A program made the translations under genes and the position numbers. The notes below the pieces were generated by a model. That model saw only the letters and a program-made list of their open reading frames with translations. It had not been told where the DNA came from and searched no databases. Below, piece after piece: positions 47,264-57,099 of a DNA stretch of 64,000 bases. Source of the stretch: Comamonadaceae bacterium (GTDB lineage: Bacteria; Pseudomonadota; Gammaproteobacteria; Burkholderiales; Burkholderiaceae_C); the NCBI GenBank assembly GCA_947476465.1, contig CANJQN010000008.1:1-64000 (forward strand), read 5' to 3'. Numbering within the stretch: position 1 is the stretch's first letter; every line of letters begins with the position of its first letter.

Positions 47264-48484
47264 TCAAGCCCCCTGGGCCAGCGGCTGGCGCTGGATGGGG
47301 GTTTCGCGCACCGGCAGGTTGATCAGTGCCGCGAACACGCCCAGGGCGATGGCGATGTACCAGACGATGTCGTAGCTGCCGGTGCGGTCGTACAGCAGGC
47401 CGCCCAGCCAAACGCCCATGAACGAGCCAACCTGGTGGCTGAAGAACACCATGCCGCTGAGCATGGACATATGGGCCACGCCGAAGATCTGCGCCAGCAT
47501 GGCGTTGGTCGGCGGCACGGTCGACAGCCACAGCAGGCCCATCACGGCCGAGAACACATACACGCTGGTGGGGGTCAAGGGCGCCAGCAGGAACAGGGCG
47601 ATGACCACCGAGCGGGCCAGGTAGATGAAGGCCAGGATCTTGCGCTTGGCCAGCCGCTGGCCCAGCGAGCCGGCGACGTAGGTGCCGACCACGTTGAACA
47701 GGCCGATCAGCGCCAGCGAATAGCTGGCCACCTGGGGCGCCAGGCCATGGTCTTTAAGGTAGCTGGGCATGTGCACGCCGATGAACACCACCTGAAATCC
47801 GCACACGAAGAAGCCCGCCGTGAGCAGCTGGAAGCTGCGGTAGCGGAAGGCCTCGCGCACGGCCTGCACGATGGACTGGTCGCGCCGGGGTGCGCCGCTG
47901 CCGCCGAAGCCGGGCTCGCGCAGGCCCCAGGCCAGCGGGGCGATCGCCAGCACCACGACGGACAGCACCAGCAGCGCCTGTTGCCAACCCAGGCCCGAAA
48001 TCAGGAAGCCTTCCGTCGGGACCATCAGGAATTGGCCGAACGAGCCCGCCGCCCCAGTGACACCCATCGCCCAGGAGCGCTTGGCCGGATCGATCTGCCG
48101 GCCGATCACGCCATAGATGACGGCAAAGGTGGTGCCGGCCTGGGCGGCGCCGATCAACACGCCGGTGGTCAGCGCGAACATCAGGCTGCTCGTGGACAGG
48201 GCCATGCCAACCAGGCCCAGCGCGTAGAGCACGGTGCCACCGACCATCACACGGAAGGCGCCGAAGCGGTCGGCCGCCATACCGGCGAAGATGCCGAAGA
48301 TGCCCCAGGCCAGGTTCTGGATGGCCATGGCCAAGGAGAAGGTCTCGCGGGTCCAGCCGTTGGCCTGGGTGATCGGCTGCAGCCACAGGCCGAAGCCGTG
48401 CCGCACGCCCATCGACAAGGTGACGATGGCGGCGCCGCAGACGAGCACCTGCAGCATGGAAAGGCGGGGCGGGGACGTTGACAT
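47264..48484 (-). CDS. MFS transporter (oxalate/formate antiporter-like)
   Basis: 406 residues from MSTSPPRLSMLQVLVCG; a start 18 codons upstream is possible. About 12 membrane helices with GVRHGFGLWLQPITQANGW and WGIFGIFAGMAADRFGAFR in the first third, typical of the OFA/monocarboxylate branch. It probably carries a small carboxylate. It is divergent from parE. Confidence 0.9.
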   Translation of the reverse strand: MSTSPPRLSMLQVLVCGAAIVTLSMGVRHGFGLWLQPITQANGWTRETFSLAMAIQNLAWGIFGIFAGMAADRFGAFRVMVGGTVLYALGLVGMALSTSSLMFALTTGVLIGAAQAGTTFAVIYGVIGRQIDPAKRSWAMGVTGAAGSFGQFLMVPTEGFLISGLGWQQALLVLSVVVLAIAPLAWGLREPGFGGSGAPRRDQSIVQAVREAFRYRSFQLLTAGFFVCGFQVVFIGVHMPSYLKDHGLAPQVASYSLALIGLFNVVGTYVAGSLGQRLAKRKILAFIYLARSVVIALFLLAPLTPTSVYVFSAVMGLLWLSTVPPTNAMLAQIFGVAHMSMLSGMVFFSHQVGSFMGVWLGGLLYDRTGSYDIVWYIAIALGVFAALINLPVRETPIQRQPLAQGA

Positions 48485-48598
48485 CCGCAGACTGTATCCA
48501 AAGGCCGGTTCAACCGGCGTCGCGCGGGTGTCAGCCATCCTGGAAATTCACGAGCCATGGATGCGTCGGGTGCCGGCCGATTGCGCAAAGGGCGGTTT

Positions 48599-48618
48599 AT
48601 CTGTTTTTATATCCAGTA
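48599..48618 (+). promoter_or_regulatory. LexA-like SOS box upstream of parE
   Basis: On the minus strand this reads TACTGGATATAAAAACAGAT, matching the CTG-N10-CAG LexA consensus with an AT-rich centre. It lies 33 bp upstream of the parE start and would overlap the -35 region of a promoter whose -10 is TACAAT at 48636-48641. Confidence 0.6.
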
Positions 48619-48635
48619 CTGTGCGCTCCTGTGTC

Positions 48636-48641
48636 TACAAT
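48636..48641 (+). promoter_or_regulatory. candidate -10 box for parE
   Basis: TACAAT, 10 bp before the parE ATG. No TTGACA-like hexamer is visible; the expected -35 position falls inside the LexA-like box. Confidence 0.35.
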
Positions 48642-48651
48642 CGTCGCTCCA

Positions 48652-50619
48652 ATGGCAAGCAAATCGTCACCCGAGTATTCAGAAGCTTCGATCCGCGTGC
48701 TCAAGGGCCTGGAGCCCGTCAAGCAGCGGCCGGGCATGTACACGCGCACCGACAACCCGTTGCACGTGATCCAGGAAGTCCTGGACAACGCGGCCGACGA
48801 ATGCCTGGCCGGCCACGGCAAGCGCATCAAGGTCACCCTGCACACCGACGGATCGGTCAGCGTCGAGGACGACGGCCGCGGCATCCCCTTCGGCCTGCAT
48901 CCCGAGGAGGGCGCCCCGGTCATCGAGCTGGTGTTCACCCGCCTGCACGCCGGCGGCAAGTTCGACAAGGGCAAGGGTGGCGCCTACAGCTTCTCCGGTG
49001 GCCTGCACGGCGTGGGGGTGTCCGTCACCAACGCCCTGTCCACGCGGCTCGAGGTGGTCTCGCACCGCGAGGGCCAGGTGGCGCAGCTGGCGTTCTCGGG
49101 CGGCGATGTGGCCCTGCCGCTGCAACTGCGCAAGCTGGCCGAAGGCGACCGCCGCCAGGGCACCAGCGTGCGCGCCTGGCCCGACGCCAAGTATTTCGAG
49201 TCGAGCCAGCTGCCCATGACCGAGCTGGCCCACCTGCTGCGAAGCAAGGCGGTGCTCATGCCCGGCGTGGCCGTGTATCTGGTCAACGAGAAGACCAAGG
49301 AAACCCAAAGCTGGCAGTACAAGGGCGGCCTGCGCGACTACCTCATGCAGACGCTGCCGGGCGATCCGGTCATCCCCTTGTTCGAAGGCGAAGGCTATGC
49401 CGAGAACAACGACAACTTCGCCGAAGGCGAGGGCGCCCAGTGGTGCGTGGCCTTCACCGAAGACGGCCAGCCGGCGCGCGAGAGCTACGTCAACCTCATT
49501 CCCACCAGTGCCGGCGGCACCCACGACAGCGGCCTGCGCGATGGCCTGTTCAACGCCGTCAAGAGCTTCATCGAGATTCATTCGCTGCTGCCCAAGGGCG
49601 TCAAGCTGCTGCCCGAGGACGTGTTCGCCCGCGCCAGCTATGTGCTGTCGGCCAAAGTGCTCGACCCGCAGTTCCAGGGCCAGATCAAGGAGCGGCTGAA
49701 CTCGCGCGATGCCGTGCGCCTGGTGTCCAGCTTCGTGCGCCCGGCGCTCGAGTTGTGGCTGAACCAGCATGTGGAATACGGCAAGAAGCTGGCCGACCTC
49801 GCCATCAAGGCCGCCCAGACCCGCCAGCGCGCCGGCCAGAAGGTCGAAAAGCGCAAGGGTTCGGGCGTGGCGGTGCTGCCCGGCAAGCTCACCGATTGCG
49901 AAAGCAAGGACATCAGCCACAACGAGGTGTTTCTGGTCGAGGGCGATTCGGCCGGCGGCAGCGCCAAGATGGGCCGCGACAAGGAATGCCAGGCGGTGCT
50001 GCCCTTGCGCGGCAAGGTGCTCAACACCTGGGAGGTCGAGCGCGACCGCCTCTTTGCCAACACCGAAATTCACGACATCGCCGTGGCCATCGGCGTCGAC
50101 CCGCACGGCCCCAACGACACGCCGGACCTGTCGGGCCTGCGTTATGGCAAGGTCTGCATCCTGTCCGACGCCGACGTCGACGGCTCGCACATCCAGGTGC
50201 TGCTGCTCACCTTGTTCTTCCGGCACTTTCCCAAGCTGATCGACGCGGGCCATGTGTACGTGGCGCGGCCGCCGCTGTTTCGGGTGGATGCCCCGGCGCG
50301 CGGCAAGAAGCCCGCCAGCAAGAACTACGCGCTCGATGCGGGCGAGCTCACCGCCATCCTCGACAAGCTGCGCAAGGAGGGCGTGCGCGAAGGCGCCTGG
50401 AATATCAGCCGCTTCAAGGGCCTGGGCGAGATGAGCGCCGAGCAGCTGTGGGAGACCACGCTCAACCCCGACACGCGGCGTCTTCTGCCGATCAAGTTGG
50501 GCAGGTTCGATTTCGCCGGCACCGAGGGGCTGATCACAAAATTGATGGGCAAGGGGGAAGCGGCGGCGCGGCGTGAACTGATGGAACTGCACGGCGATTC
50601 GGTCGACATCGACGTCTGA
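48652..50619 (+). CDS. parE: DNA topoisomerase IV subunit B
   Basis: 655 residues from MASKSSPEYSEASIRVLKG. The GHKL ATPase domain has EVLDNAADE near 42-50 (magnesium Glu/Asn), DDGRGIP and SGGLHGVGVSVTNAL. The TOPRIM domain carries EGDSAGGSA and DADVDGSHI. It lacks the gyrase-B-type insertion and is paired with parC, so it is ParE: decatenation of sister chromosomes. A 7-bp gap separates it from the lytic transglycosylase gene. Confidence 0.96.
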   Translation: MASKSSPEYSEASIRVLKGLEPVKQRPGMYTRTDNPLHVIQEVLDNAADECLAGHGKRIKVTLHTDGSVSVEDDGRGIPFGLHPEEGAPVIELVFTRLHAGGKFDKGKGGAYSFSGGLHGVGVSVTNALSTRLEVVSHREGQVAQLAFSGGDVALPLQLRKLAEGDRRQGTSVRAWPDAKYFESSQLPMTELAHLLRSKAVLMPGVAVYLVNEKTKETQSWQYKGGLRDYLMQTLPGDPVIPLFEGEGYAENNDNFAEGEGAQWCVAFTEDGQPARESYVNLIPTSAGGTHDSGLRDGLFNAVKSFIEIHSLLPKGVKLLPEDVFARASYVLSAKVLDPQFQGQIKERLNSRDAVRLVSSFVRPALELWLNQHVEYGKKLADLAIKAAQTRQRAGQKVEKRKGSGVAVLPGKLTDCESKDISHNEVFLVEGDSAGGSAKMGRDKECQAVLPLRGKVLNTWEVERDRLFANTEIHDIAVAIGVDPHGPNDTPDLSGLRYGKVCILSDADVDGSHIQVLLLTLFFRHFPKLIDAGHVYVARPPLFRVDAPARGKKPASKNYALDAGELTAILDKLRKEGVREGAWNISRFKGLGEMSAEQLWETTLNPDTRRLLPIKLGRFDFAGTEGLITKLMGKGEAAARRELMELHGDSVDIDV

Positions 50620-50626
50620 TCCCCCC

Positions 50627-51580
50627 ATGAACCGCTCCACGATCGCCCGCGCCGCCTTTGCGTTGCTGTTGTCAGTACTGGCTTTGGGCGTGCGTGCCGA
50701 TGTCTGGGGCTTTGTCGACGCACGCGGTGTGGCGCATTTCGCCTCTGAGCGGCTGGACGAGCGCTACGAATTGTTCTTTCGTGGCGGGCAGGCCTTCGAC
50801 ACCCGCAACGGCATCCCGGTCCCTTCGGCCCCGCCGCCCGCGGTGACCGAGCTGCCTCCCTTGCAGGCCGCGCCCGCGGAGCCCATCAAGCTGCACGCGT
50901 TCTTCGAGGTGGCGCCGCGCTACCTGCAGGTTCGCGACCAGCTGCGCGAGGCTGCCCGCGCCCACGCTGTCGACTTCGACCTGCTTCGTTCCGTTATTTC
51001 CGCCGAGTCGGGTTTCGATCCGCAGGCCGTCTCGCCCAAGGGTGCCATCGGCCTCATGCAGGTGATGCCGGCCACCGCCCAGCGCTGGGGGCTGGCGGGC
51101 GATGCCCGTACGCCGCTGGAAAAAAAGCTCACCGACACCCGCACCAACCTGAGCATCGGCACGCGCTACCTGCGCTACCTGATCGACCTGTTCCCCGGTC
51201 AGCTCGACCTCGCGGTGGCGGCGTACAACGCGGGTGAGGGCGCGGTGCAGCGCGCCGGCAACCGCATTCCCAACTTCCGCGAAACCCAGGCTTATGTGAA
51301 GACCGTGCTGCAACTGTATGCGCAGCTCAAGCCACCGCTCGCGCCCATCACGGCGGCGGCGGTTCGCCCGGCGCCCGCCCCAACCCCTGTGACCGTTGGC
51401 GCCGGTGCGCCACCCCGGCGCGTTCGCATGCAACTGCCTGGCGTTCCCGCCGGCGGCGCCATCGGACGCGGCAACATGCCGCCCTCCACGATGGCCGCGG
51501 TGTCGGCGATGGACGCACTGACCGCCCTCGCCGCGAATGCCGCACCAGCCGCGGACGCCACGAACAACCTTAGCGATTGA
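50627..51580 (+). CDS. lytic transglycosylase (SLT domain) with DUF4124-like N terminus
   Basis: 317 residues. A signal peptide ends near VRA (residue 24). A DUF4124-like segment ([20 protein letters not shown]) precedes the SLT domain at about 105-235: catalytic Glu in [45 protein letters not shown] and [11 protein letters not shown]. The C-terminal tail is Pro/Ala rich. It cleaves peptidoglycan in the periplasm. It sits between parE and parC with gaps of 7 and 1 bp, so division-linked co-expression is likely. Confidence 0.92.
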   Translation: MNRSTIARAAFALLLSVLALGVRADVWGFVDARGVAHFASERLDERYELFFRGGQAFDTRNGIPVPSAPPPAVTELPPLQAAPAEPIKLHAFFEVAPRYLQVRDQLREAARAHAVDFDLLRSVISAESGFDPQAVSPKGAIGLMQVMPATAQRWGLAGDARTPLEKKLTDTRTNLSIGTRYLRYLIDLFPGQLDLAVAAYNAGEGAVQRAGNRIPNFRETQAYVKTVLQLYAQLKPPLAPITAAAVRPAPAPTPVTVGAGAPPRRVRMQLPGVPAGGAIGRGNMPPSTMAAVSAMDALTALAANAAPAADATNNLSD

Positions 51581-51581
51581 C

Positions 51582-53915
<2,334 letters not shown>

Positions 53916-53937
53916 TCGCAGAAACAGAGGCCATGTC

Positions 53938-54255
53938 ATGACTGCCATGCGCAACCCGCCCCATCCTGGCGCGACACTGCGTGAAGACGTGCTGCCCGCA
54001 TTGGGCTTGTCCGTCACCGAGGCGGCGCGGCACTTGGGCGTCACCCGGCCGGCGCTTTAAAGGGTGTTGAACGGGCGCGCCGCTATTTCCGCTGAAATGG
54101 CGCTGCGGCTGGAGAAGTGGCTGGAGAAGTGGCTGGGTGCCGAGCGAGGGGGTGCAGCTGTTGTGTGGCTCGCGCAGCAGGCCGCTTATGACTTGTGGCG
54201 GGCCAAGGTCCATTCATCAGACGCGATTTCTCGCGTTGCCCGCCGTGATGATTGA
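53938..54255 (+). pseudogene. higA: disrupted HigA-type antitoxin gene
   Basis: The reading frame MTAMRNPPHPGATLREDVLP continues to SVTEAARHLGVTRPAL, meets TAA at 54058-54060 where Ser is expected, then resumes in the same frame with RVLNGRAAISAEMALRLEKW. A 12-bp tandem duplication repeats EKWL (54109-54132). The helix-turn-helix of HigA/VapI antitoxins is thus split by a nonsense change. No higB toxin gene is beside it. It starts 22 bp after parC. Confidence 0.85.
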
Positions 54256-54266
54256 TGTCTTCATAT

Positions 54267-54330
54267 GACACGTCATCATCCGTTCGCCCTGAGCTTGTCG
54301 AAGGGCTCAGCCCGAACGGAATAGGGTGTC
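54267..54330. repeat. interspersed palindromic element, family A
   Basis: The ends form terminal inverted repeats: left GACAC...TCCGTTCG, right CGAACGGA...GTGTC. The middle carries the CTGAGCTTGTCGAAGGGCTCAG core. A second intact copy is at 63845-63963; similarity continues beyond GTGTC into GAAATTCTCA on the right. Confidence 0.8.
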
Positions 54331-54772
54331 GTGAGCTGTGAAATTCTCAATGGACCGCGTGGTTTGCGCCCCAGGACCACAGGAAGCAAAACCGGCCTGG
54401 CAGGTCGGCATCGGCCGCCGGCCGGGGTGGGCCGTGCTCTGTCCATCTCGCGGGCGGTCACCCATGTATGCCAGCACCACGTCATCAACGCCTCCGCGAA
54501 ACGCAGGCTCTGTGGCAACCGCGAATCGTCCGGCGCCCGACCCGCCCCAACCACCGGCCTCGGCGCTGCGTCGGTTTGGGCGCCGGTTGAGTTCTTGCGG
54601 GGTTTGGCGCCAGAATATCCAACATGAAGGAGTGCACGATGTTCACAGTCTTCAGGCAGGGCAACCGCTTATGAGTGGCCGCCGAGTCCAGATTATTCCG
54701 CAGCGTCCATGCTATTGCGCACTCGTGCGGTCTACATCACGTTAGATTGTTTCCCCCTAAGGAGTTATTTCT
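54331..54772. other. intergenic stretch without a supported gene
   Basis: Both strands have short open frames, but none shows family similarity, a ribosome binding site and a plausible start together. It contains a CCAACATGAAGG string at 54619-54630 that recurs at the tumE start (55693-55704), and a GTTAGAT heptamer at 54741-54747. The last 30 bp hold the AAGGAG site of the lipoprotein gene. Confidence 0.6.
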
Positions 54773-55174
54773 GTGCTCAAGAGAATCTTCACCGTCTTCG
54801 TTGCAATCGCTGCCATCGCATTCATGTCGGGGTGCTCAACCCTCGCTGATGCAAGATCCGCAAAGGGGAGTGGTCTGTCGCGCGAGTACTCAGCGCCCAT
54901 TGACCATGTGTGGAAGGCGCTCCCAGCAGTTCTTGCCGAATTGTCCTTGCCCATGGTGGGCGACAACAGGCAGGAAGGGTACATTCTTGCCCAAAGGGGC
55001 ATCACCGCATTCAGCTATGGGGAGAACGTCGCAATCTTCGTGGAGTCGGTGAATGGTGTTACCAGAACCAGAGTAGAAGTCGTCTCGAAGAAGTCGATGG
55101 CGACGAACGTTTTCGCTCCCGATTGGAGCAAAGAGATTCTGGACAAACTTGGCGAGAAGCTCGGGAAAATCTAA
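54773..55174 (+). CDS. putative lipoprotein of unknown function
   Basis: 133 residues from a GTG with AAGGAG eight bases upstream. A signal peptide ends at a lipobox, MSGC, with Cys21. The mature part (SREYSAPIDHVWKALPAVLA; VEVVSKKSMATNVFAPDW) resembles DUF3568-type small lipoproteins. Base composition is lower in GC than the core genes around it. The TAA stop lies inside an ATCTAAC heptamer that begins an 87-bp attC-like palindrome. Confidence 0.75.
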   Translation: MLKRIFTVFVAIAAIAFMSGCSTLADARSAKGSGLSREYSAPIDHVWKALPAVLAELSLPMVGDNRQEGYILAQRGITAFSYGENVAIFVESVNGVTRTRVEVVSKKSMATNVFAPDWSKEILDKLGEKLGKI

Positions 55175-55255
55175 CTGATCGCTCGACACGGACACGCAAC
55201 ATCAGGAGGCCGCTTCACGGCGCATGTCGCGTGCCGGTCACCTTCGATGTTCGAC
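55169..55255. repeat. attC-like imperfect palindrome
   Basis: ATCTAAC (RYYYAAC type) at 55169-55175 and GTTCGAC at 55249-55255 bound an 87-bp region whose arms pair: ATCG near the outside, then CGG-ACACGCAACAT against ATGTCGCGTGCCG inside. The upstream gene's stop codon lies in the first heptamer, as in integron cassettes. GTTCGAC departs from the GTTRRRY rule, and no integrase is in the window. Confidence 0.4.
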
Positions 55256-55297
55256 CGCAGCCTCGCGTTCCGTTTGGCCTTGGAGTACCATCAACTC

Positions 55298-55519
55298 ATG
55301 CAGCTAGCTACTGGCACCGTCATCAATGGCAAAGTCGTTGTCGAAGGGCTTTCCCTGCCTGAAGGAACCGTCGTCACGGTTCTCACCAGGGACGACGAAC
55401 GCTCCGTCCAGCTCTCACCGGCCGACGAAGCTGAGCTTCTGGACGCGCTGGACGAAGCGGACCGCGAAGAGGGCGTGTCTGCCCAAGAGCTCTTTGCTCG
55501 CCTTCAGCGCTTCGGCTGA
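55298..55519 (+). CDS. putative antitoxin of a RelE/ParE-type pair
   Basis: 73 residues from MQLATGTVINGKVVVEGLSL; an ATG at 55247 would add 17 residues overlapping the attC-like site. It ends EEGVSAQELFARLQRFG. The N terminus looks like a small beta-strand domain (GKVVVEG...TVVTVLTR) and the C terminus is acidic and helical, as in antitoxins that precede RelE/ParE toxins. The remains of such a toxin start two bases after its stop. Confidence 0.7.
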   Translation: MQLATGTVINGKVVVEGLSLPEGTVVTVLTRDDERSVQLSPADEAELLDALDEADREEGVSAQELFARLQRFG

Positions 55520-55521
55520 TC

Positions 55522-55689
55522 TTGGCGCTCATTGTTCGGATCAAGCCGCGCGCGCAGCGGCAGATCGAGACAGCCGCAAAGTGGTGGGCGGAGAACCGCC
55601 CGGCTTCAACTTCACAACTATACGTTCGGCCCTGTGGAGAATTGGGACTCGTTGGACTTCTTGACAACACGCTTGCTGTGTTGTCATAA
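55522..55689 (+). pseudogene. truncated RelE/ParE-family toxin
   Basis: A TTG start gives LALIVRIKPRAQRQIETAAK, then WWAENRPA, which matches the first helix of RelE/ParE toxins. After about residue 28 (near 55605) similarity stops and an unrelated tail continues to a TAA at 55687, giving 55 residues against 90-100 expected. The tail runs into the tumE promoter. The toxin is almost certainly inactive. Confidence 0.7.
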
Positions 55690-55697
55690 TGTCCAAC
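55651..55697 (+). promoter_or_regulatory. tumE/tumA promoter with large operator palindrome
   Basis: Promoter: TTGACA at 55661-55666, CATAAT at 55685-55690, 18-bp spacing. The same region is a 47-bp dyad: outer arms GTTGGAC/GTCCAAC and inner arms TGACAACAC/GTGTTGTCA around GCTTGCT. Such a site fits autoregulation by the antitoxin. Transcription would begin near 55697, next to ATG 55698. Confidence 0.75.
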
Positions 55698-55994
55698 ATG
55701 AAGGCTGTCCCGCTGATTCGCCGTCGCGTTGTCCTTGCTCCCGACGCATTCGCAGAGATTGCCGTATGGCGAGTTCCTGAACCGGTCCCACCTTCGGGGC
55801 ATCGGTTCAAATATCGTCTCGCTTATGTTGTTGGTGGTGATTGCGTGCTGAGATACGACAATGAACGAGGTAAAGGTGATCACCGGCACTTCGCAGGGCA
55901 GGAGCTTGACTATGCCTTCTCCACGCCGGAACAGTTGATGCTCGACTTCAATGCTGATATTACGAGGTGGAATCATGAACACAGTCGTTCTTGA
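55698..55994 (+). CDS. tumE: TumE-family toxin (DUF6516-like)
   Basis: 98 residues from MKAVPLIRRRVVLAPDAFAE; the ATG at 55689 would add three residues but lies within the -10 box. Family features: FAEIAVWRVPEPVPPSGHRF, KYRLAYVVGGDCVLRYDNER and GKGDHRHF. TumE-type toxins precede a TumA-type DNA-binding antitoxin, as here. The toxic mechanism is not known to me. The gene overlaps tumA by 20 bases. Confidence 0.82.
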   Translation: MKAVPLIRRRVVLAPDAFAEIAVWRVPEPVPPSGHRFKYRLAYVVGGDCVLRYDNERGKGDHRHFAGQELDYAFSTPEQLMLDFNADITRWNHEHSRS

Positions 55995-56322
55995 GGTTCG
56001 TTCCCTGGCGGATACGCTCGCTGACGCAACCCGCGCAATGAAAGCCGGCCGCGCTGAGCGTGAAGCTCGCATTGGCTTTGCCACGCCCGAGTTGCTATGG
56101 CAGGTGCTTACGGCCAAACGATGGGAGTTGCTCAAAGCAATGTGCGGGGCGGGCGCCATGTCTATCCGCGAGGTAGCCAGACGCGTCGGGCGTGATGTGA
56201 AGGCTGTGCACGGTGACGTGGTGGCCTTGTTGAATGCAGGCGTTCTCAGTCGTGCGGCAGAGGGGGGCGTTGTGTTCCCCTTCGAGGCCGTGAGGGTTGA
56301 GTTCATGCTTGAGGCTGCATAG
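55975..56322 (+). CDS. tumA: TumA-type antitoxin / HTH regulator
   Basis: 115 residues from MNTVVLEVRSLADTLADATR, with GAGGTGG upstream. A winged helix-turn-helix is clear: LTAKRWELLKAMCGAGAMSI, REVARRVGRDVKAVHGDVVA and LLNAGVLSRAAEGGVVFPFE. It matches the HTH antitoxins found after TumE toxins (HVO_A0114-like). It should neutralise TumE and repress the palindrome at 55651-55697. The overlap with tumE implies coupled translation. Confidence 0.82.
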   Translation: MNTVVLEVRSLADTLADATRAMKAGRAEREARIGFATPELLWQVLTAKRWELLKAMCGAGAMSIREVARRVGRDVKAVHGDVVALLNAGVLSRAAEGGVVFPFEAVRVEFMLEAA

Positions 56323-56420
56323 CCGTGCGCCCTGCGAGGCCGAACCGGTCGTTCGAGCTGGCAGCCCTCGGCAAGCCTCGGTCTGCGGCTCTACTTCACT
56401 CGTCAAGCCTCAGAATCCCC

Positions 56421-56762
56421 ATGGAGTGTCCAGTGCGTCGGCCGCCGATTCTGTCAACGCTGGTAGCAGCGTCCATCTGGCTCGTGTGCACAGGCGCAAT
56501 CGCACAGGAGTGGAGGCTTTTCGGTCGCCACGGAGAGTACGCTTCGATCTCATCCCTCAAGCGCAAGCTCCAGGATCTCTCCGAGATCAAGACGCCCGAT
56601 GAATTCTCCGCCTACCTGGCGTCAAAGCGCCTGAAGTTCACTCGCCAGGTTCATCCAGCGGGGACCTCTGGGGCCATTGAGTTTCAGGTTCCCGACGCAG
56701 GCTTGGCCATCGTCTTCGTGAACCGCCAGCAATGCGGCCAAGATGGCCCGGTGGTTCGTTGA
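56421..56762 (+). CDS. small putative secreted protein
   Basis: 113 residues from MECPVRRPPILSTLVAASIW. A signal peptide appears to end at AIAQ (about residue 29). The mature part (EWRLFGRHGEYASISSLKRK; SAYLASKRLKFTRQVHPAGT) has no recognised family. The start is uncertain because an upstream ATG at 56325 adds 32 residues without a signal peptide. It is less GC-rich than the core and is not linked to other genes. Confidence 0.5.
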   Translation: MECPVRRPPILSTLVAASIWLVCTGAIAQEWRLFGRHGEYASISSLKRKLQDLSEIKTPDEFSAYLASKRLKFTRQVHPAGTSGAIEFQVPDAGLAIVFVNRQQCGQDGPVVR

Positions 56763-56829
56763 GCCAATCGAGCTTGCCAGTAGTCCCGCGCTCAGGATCA
56801 GGCCCGGGCTGTGATTTATCGCGGGCCGT

Positions 56830-57060
56830 TCAGACGATATGGCCCAGCACTGCGCCCACTGGGTACACCTGCCCGGGCTGCGCGCTTATCTTGAGCCGGC
56901 CGGTCGCTGGTGATTCGATCTCCACGGTCGACTTTTCGCTCTCCAGCATATAGAGCGGTGCGCCTTGCGTGATCTCGGCGCCATCGGGCACCAGCCACTC
57001 GGTCAGCGTGCCCTCGTCCATCGTAAAGCCGAGTTTCGGAAACAGTATTTCGCAATGCAT
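56830..57060 (-). CDS. free-standing lipoyl/biotinyl domain protein
   Basis: 76 residues, just one lipoyl domain: MHCEILFPKLGFTMDEGTL, then the lipoylation loop LESEKSTVEIESP with the modified Lys, and the end VGAVLGHIV. No peripheral-subunit-binding or acyltransferase domain follows. It may be a mobile lipoyl carrier for the E1 pair upstream, or the broken N terminus of an E2 gene. It is the last gene of the TRAP-E1 operon, 39 bp after the E1 beta gene. Confidence 0.85.
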   Translation of the reverse strand: MHCEILFPKLGFTMDEGTLTEWLVPDGAEITQGAPLYMLESEKSTVEIESPATGRLKISAQPGQVYPVGAVLGHIV

Positions 57061-57099
57061 GTGTTCTTTGATATCGCAACGTCTTGCAAAAAAGAGCGA

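Noticed and set aside
48679..50640. 653-codon minus-strand frame
   Set aside because: Antisense shadow of parE; low-complexity composition and no domain.
54331..54772. Short frames between the repeat and the lipoprotein gene
   Set aside because: No family similarity, start signal or codon pattern supports any of them.
56323..56420. GCCGAAC...GTTCGAG pair as another attC site
   Set aside because: The boxes are only 5 bp apart and break the consensus; no extended symmetry.
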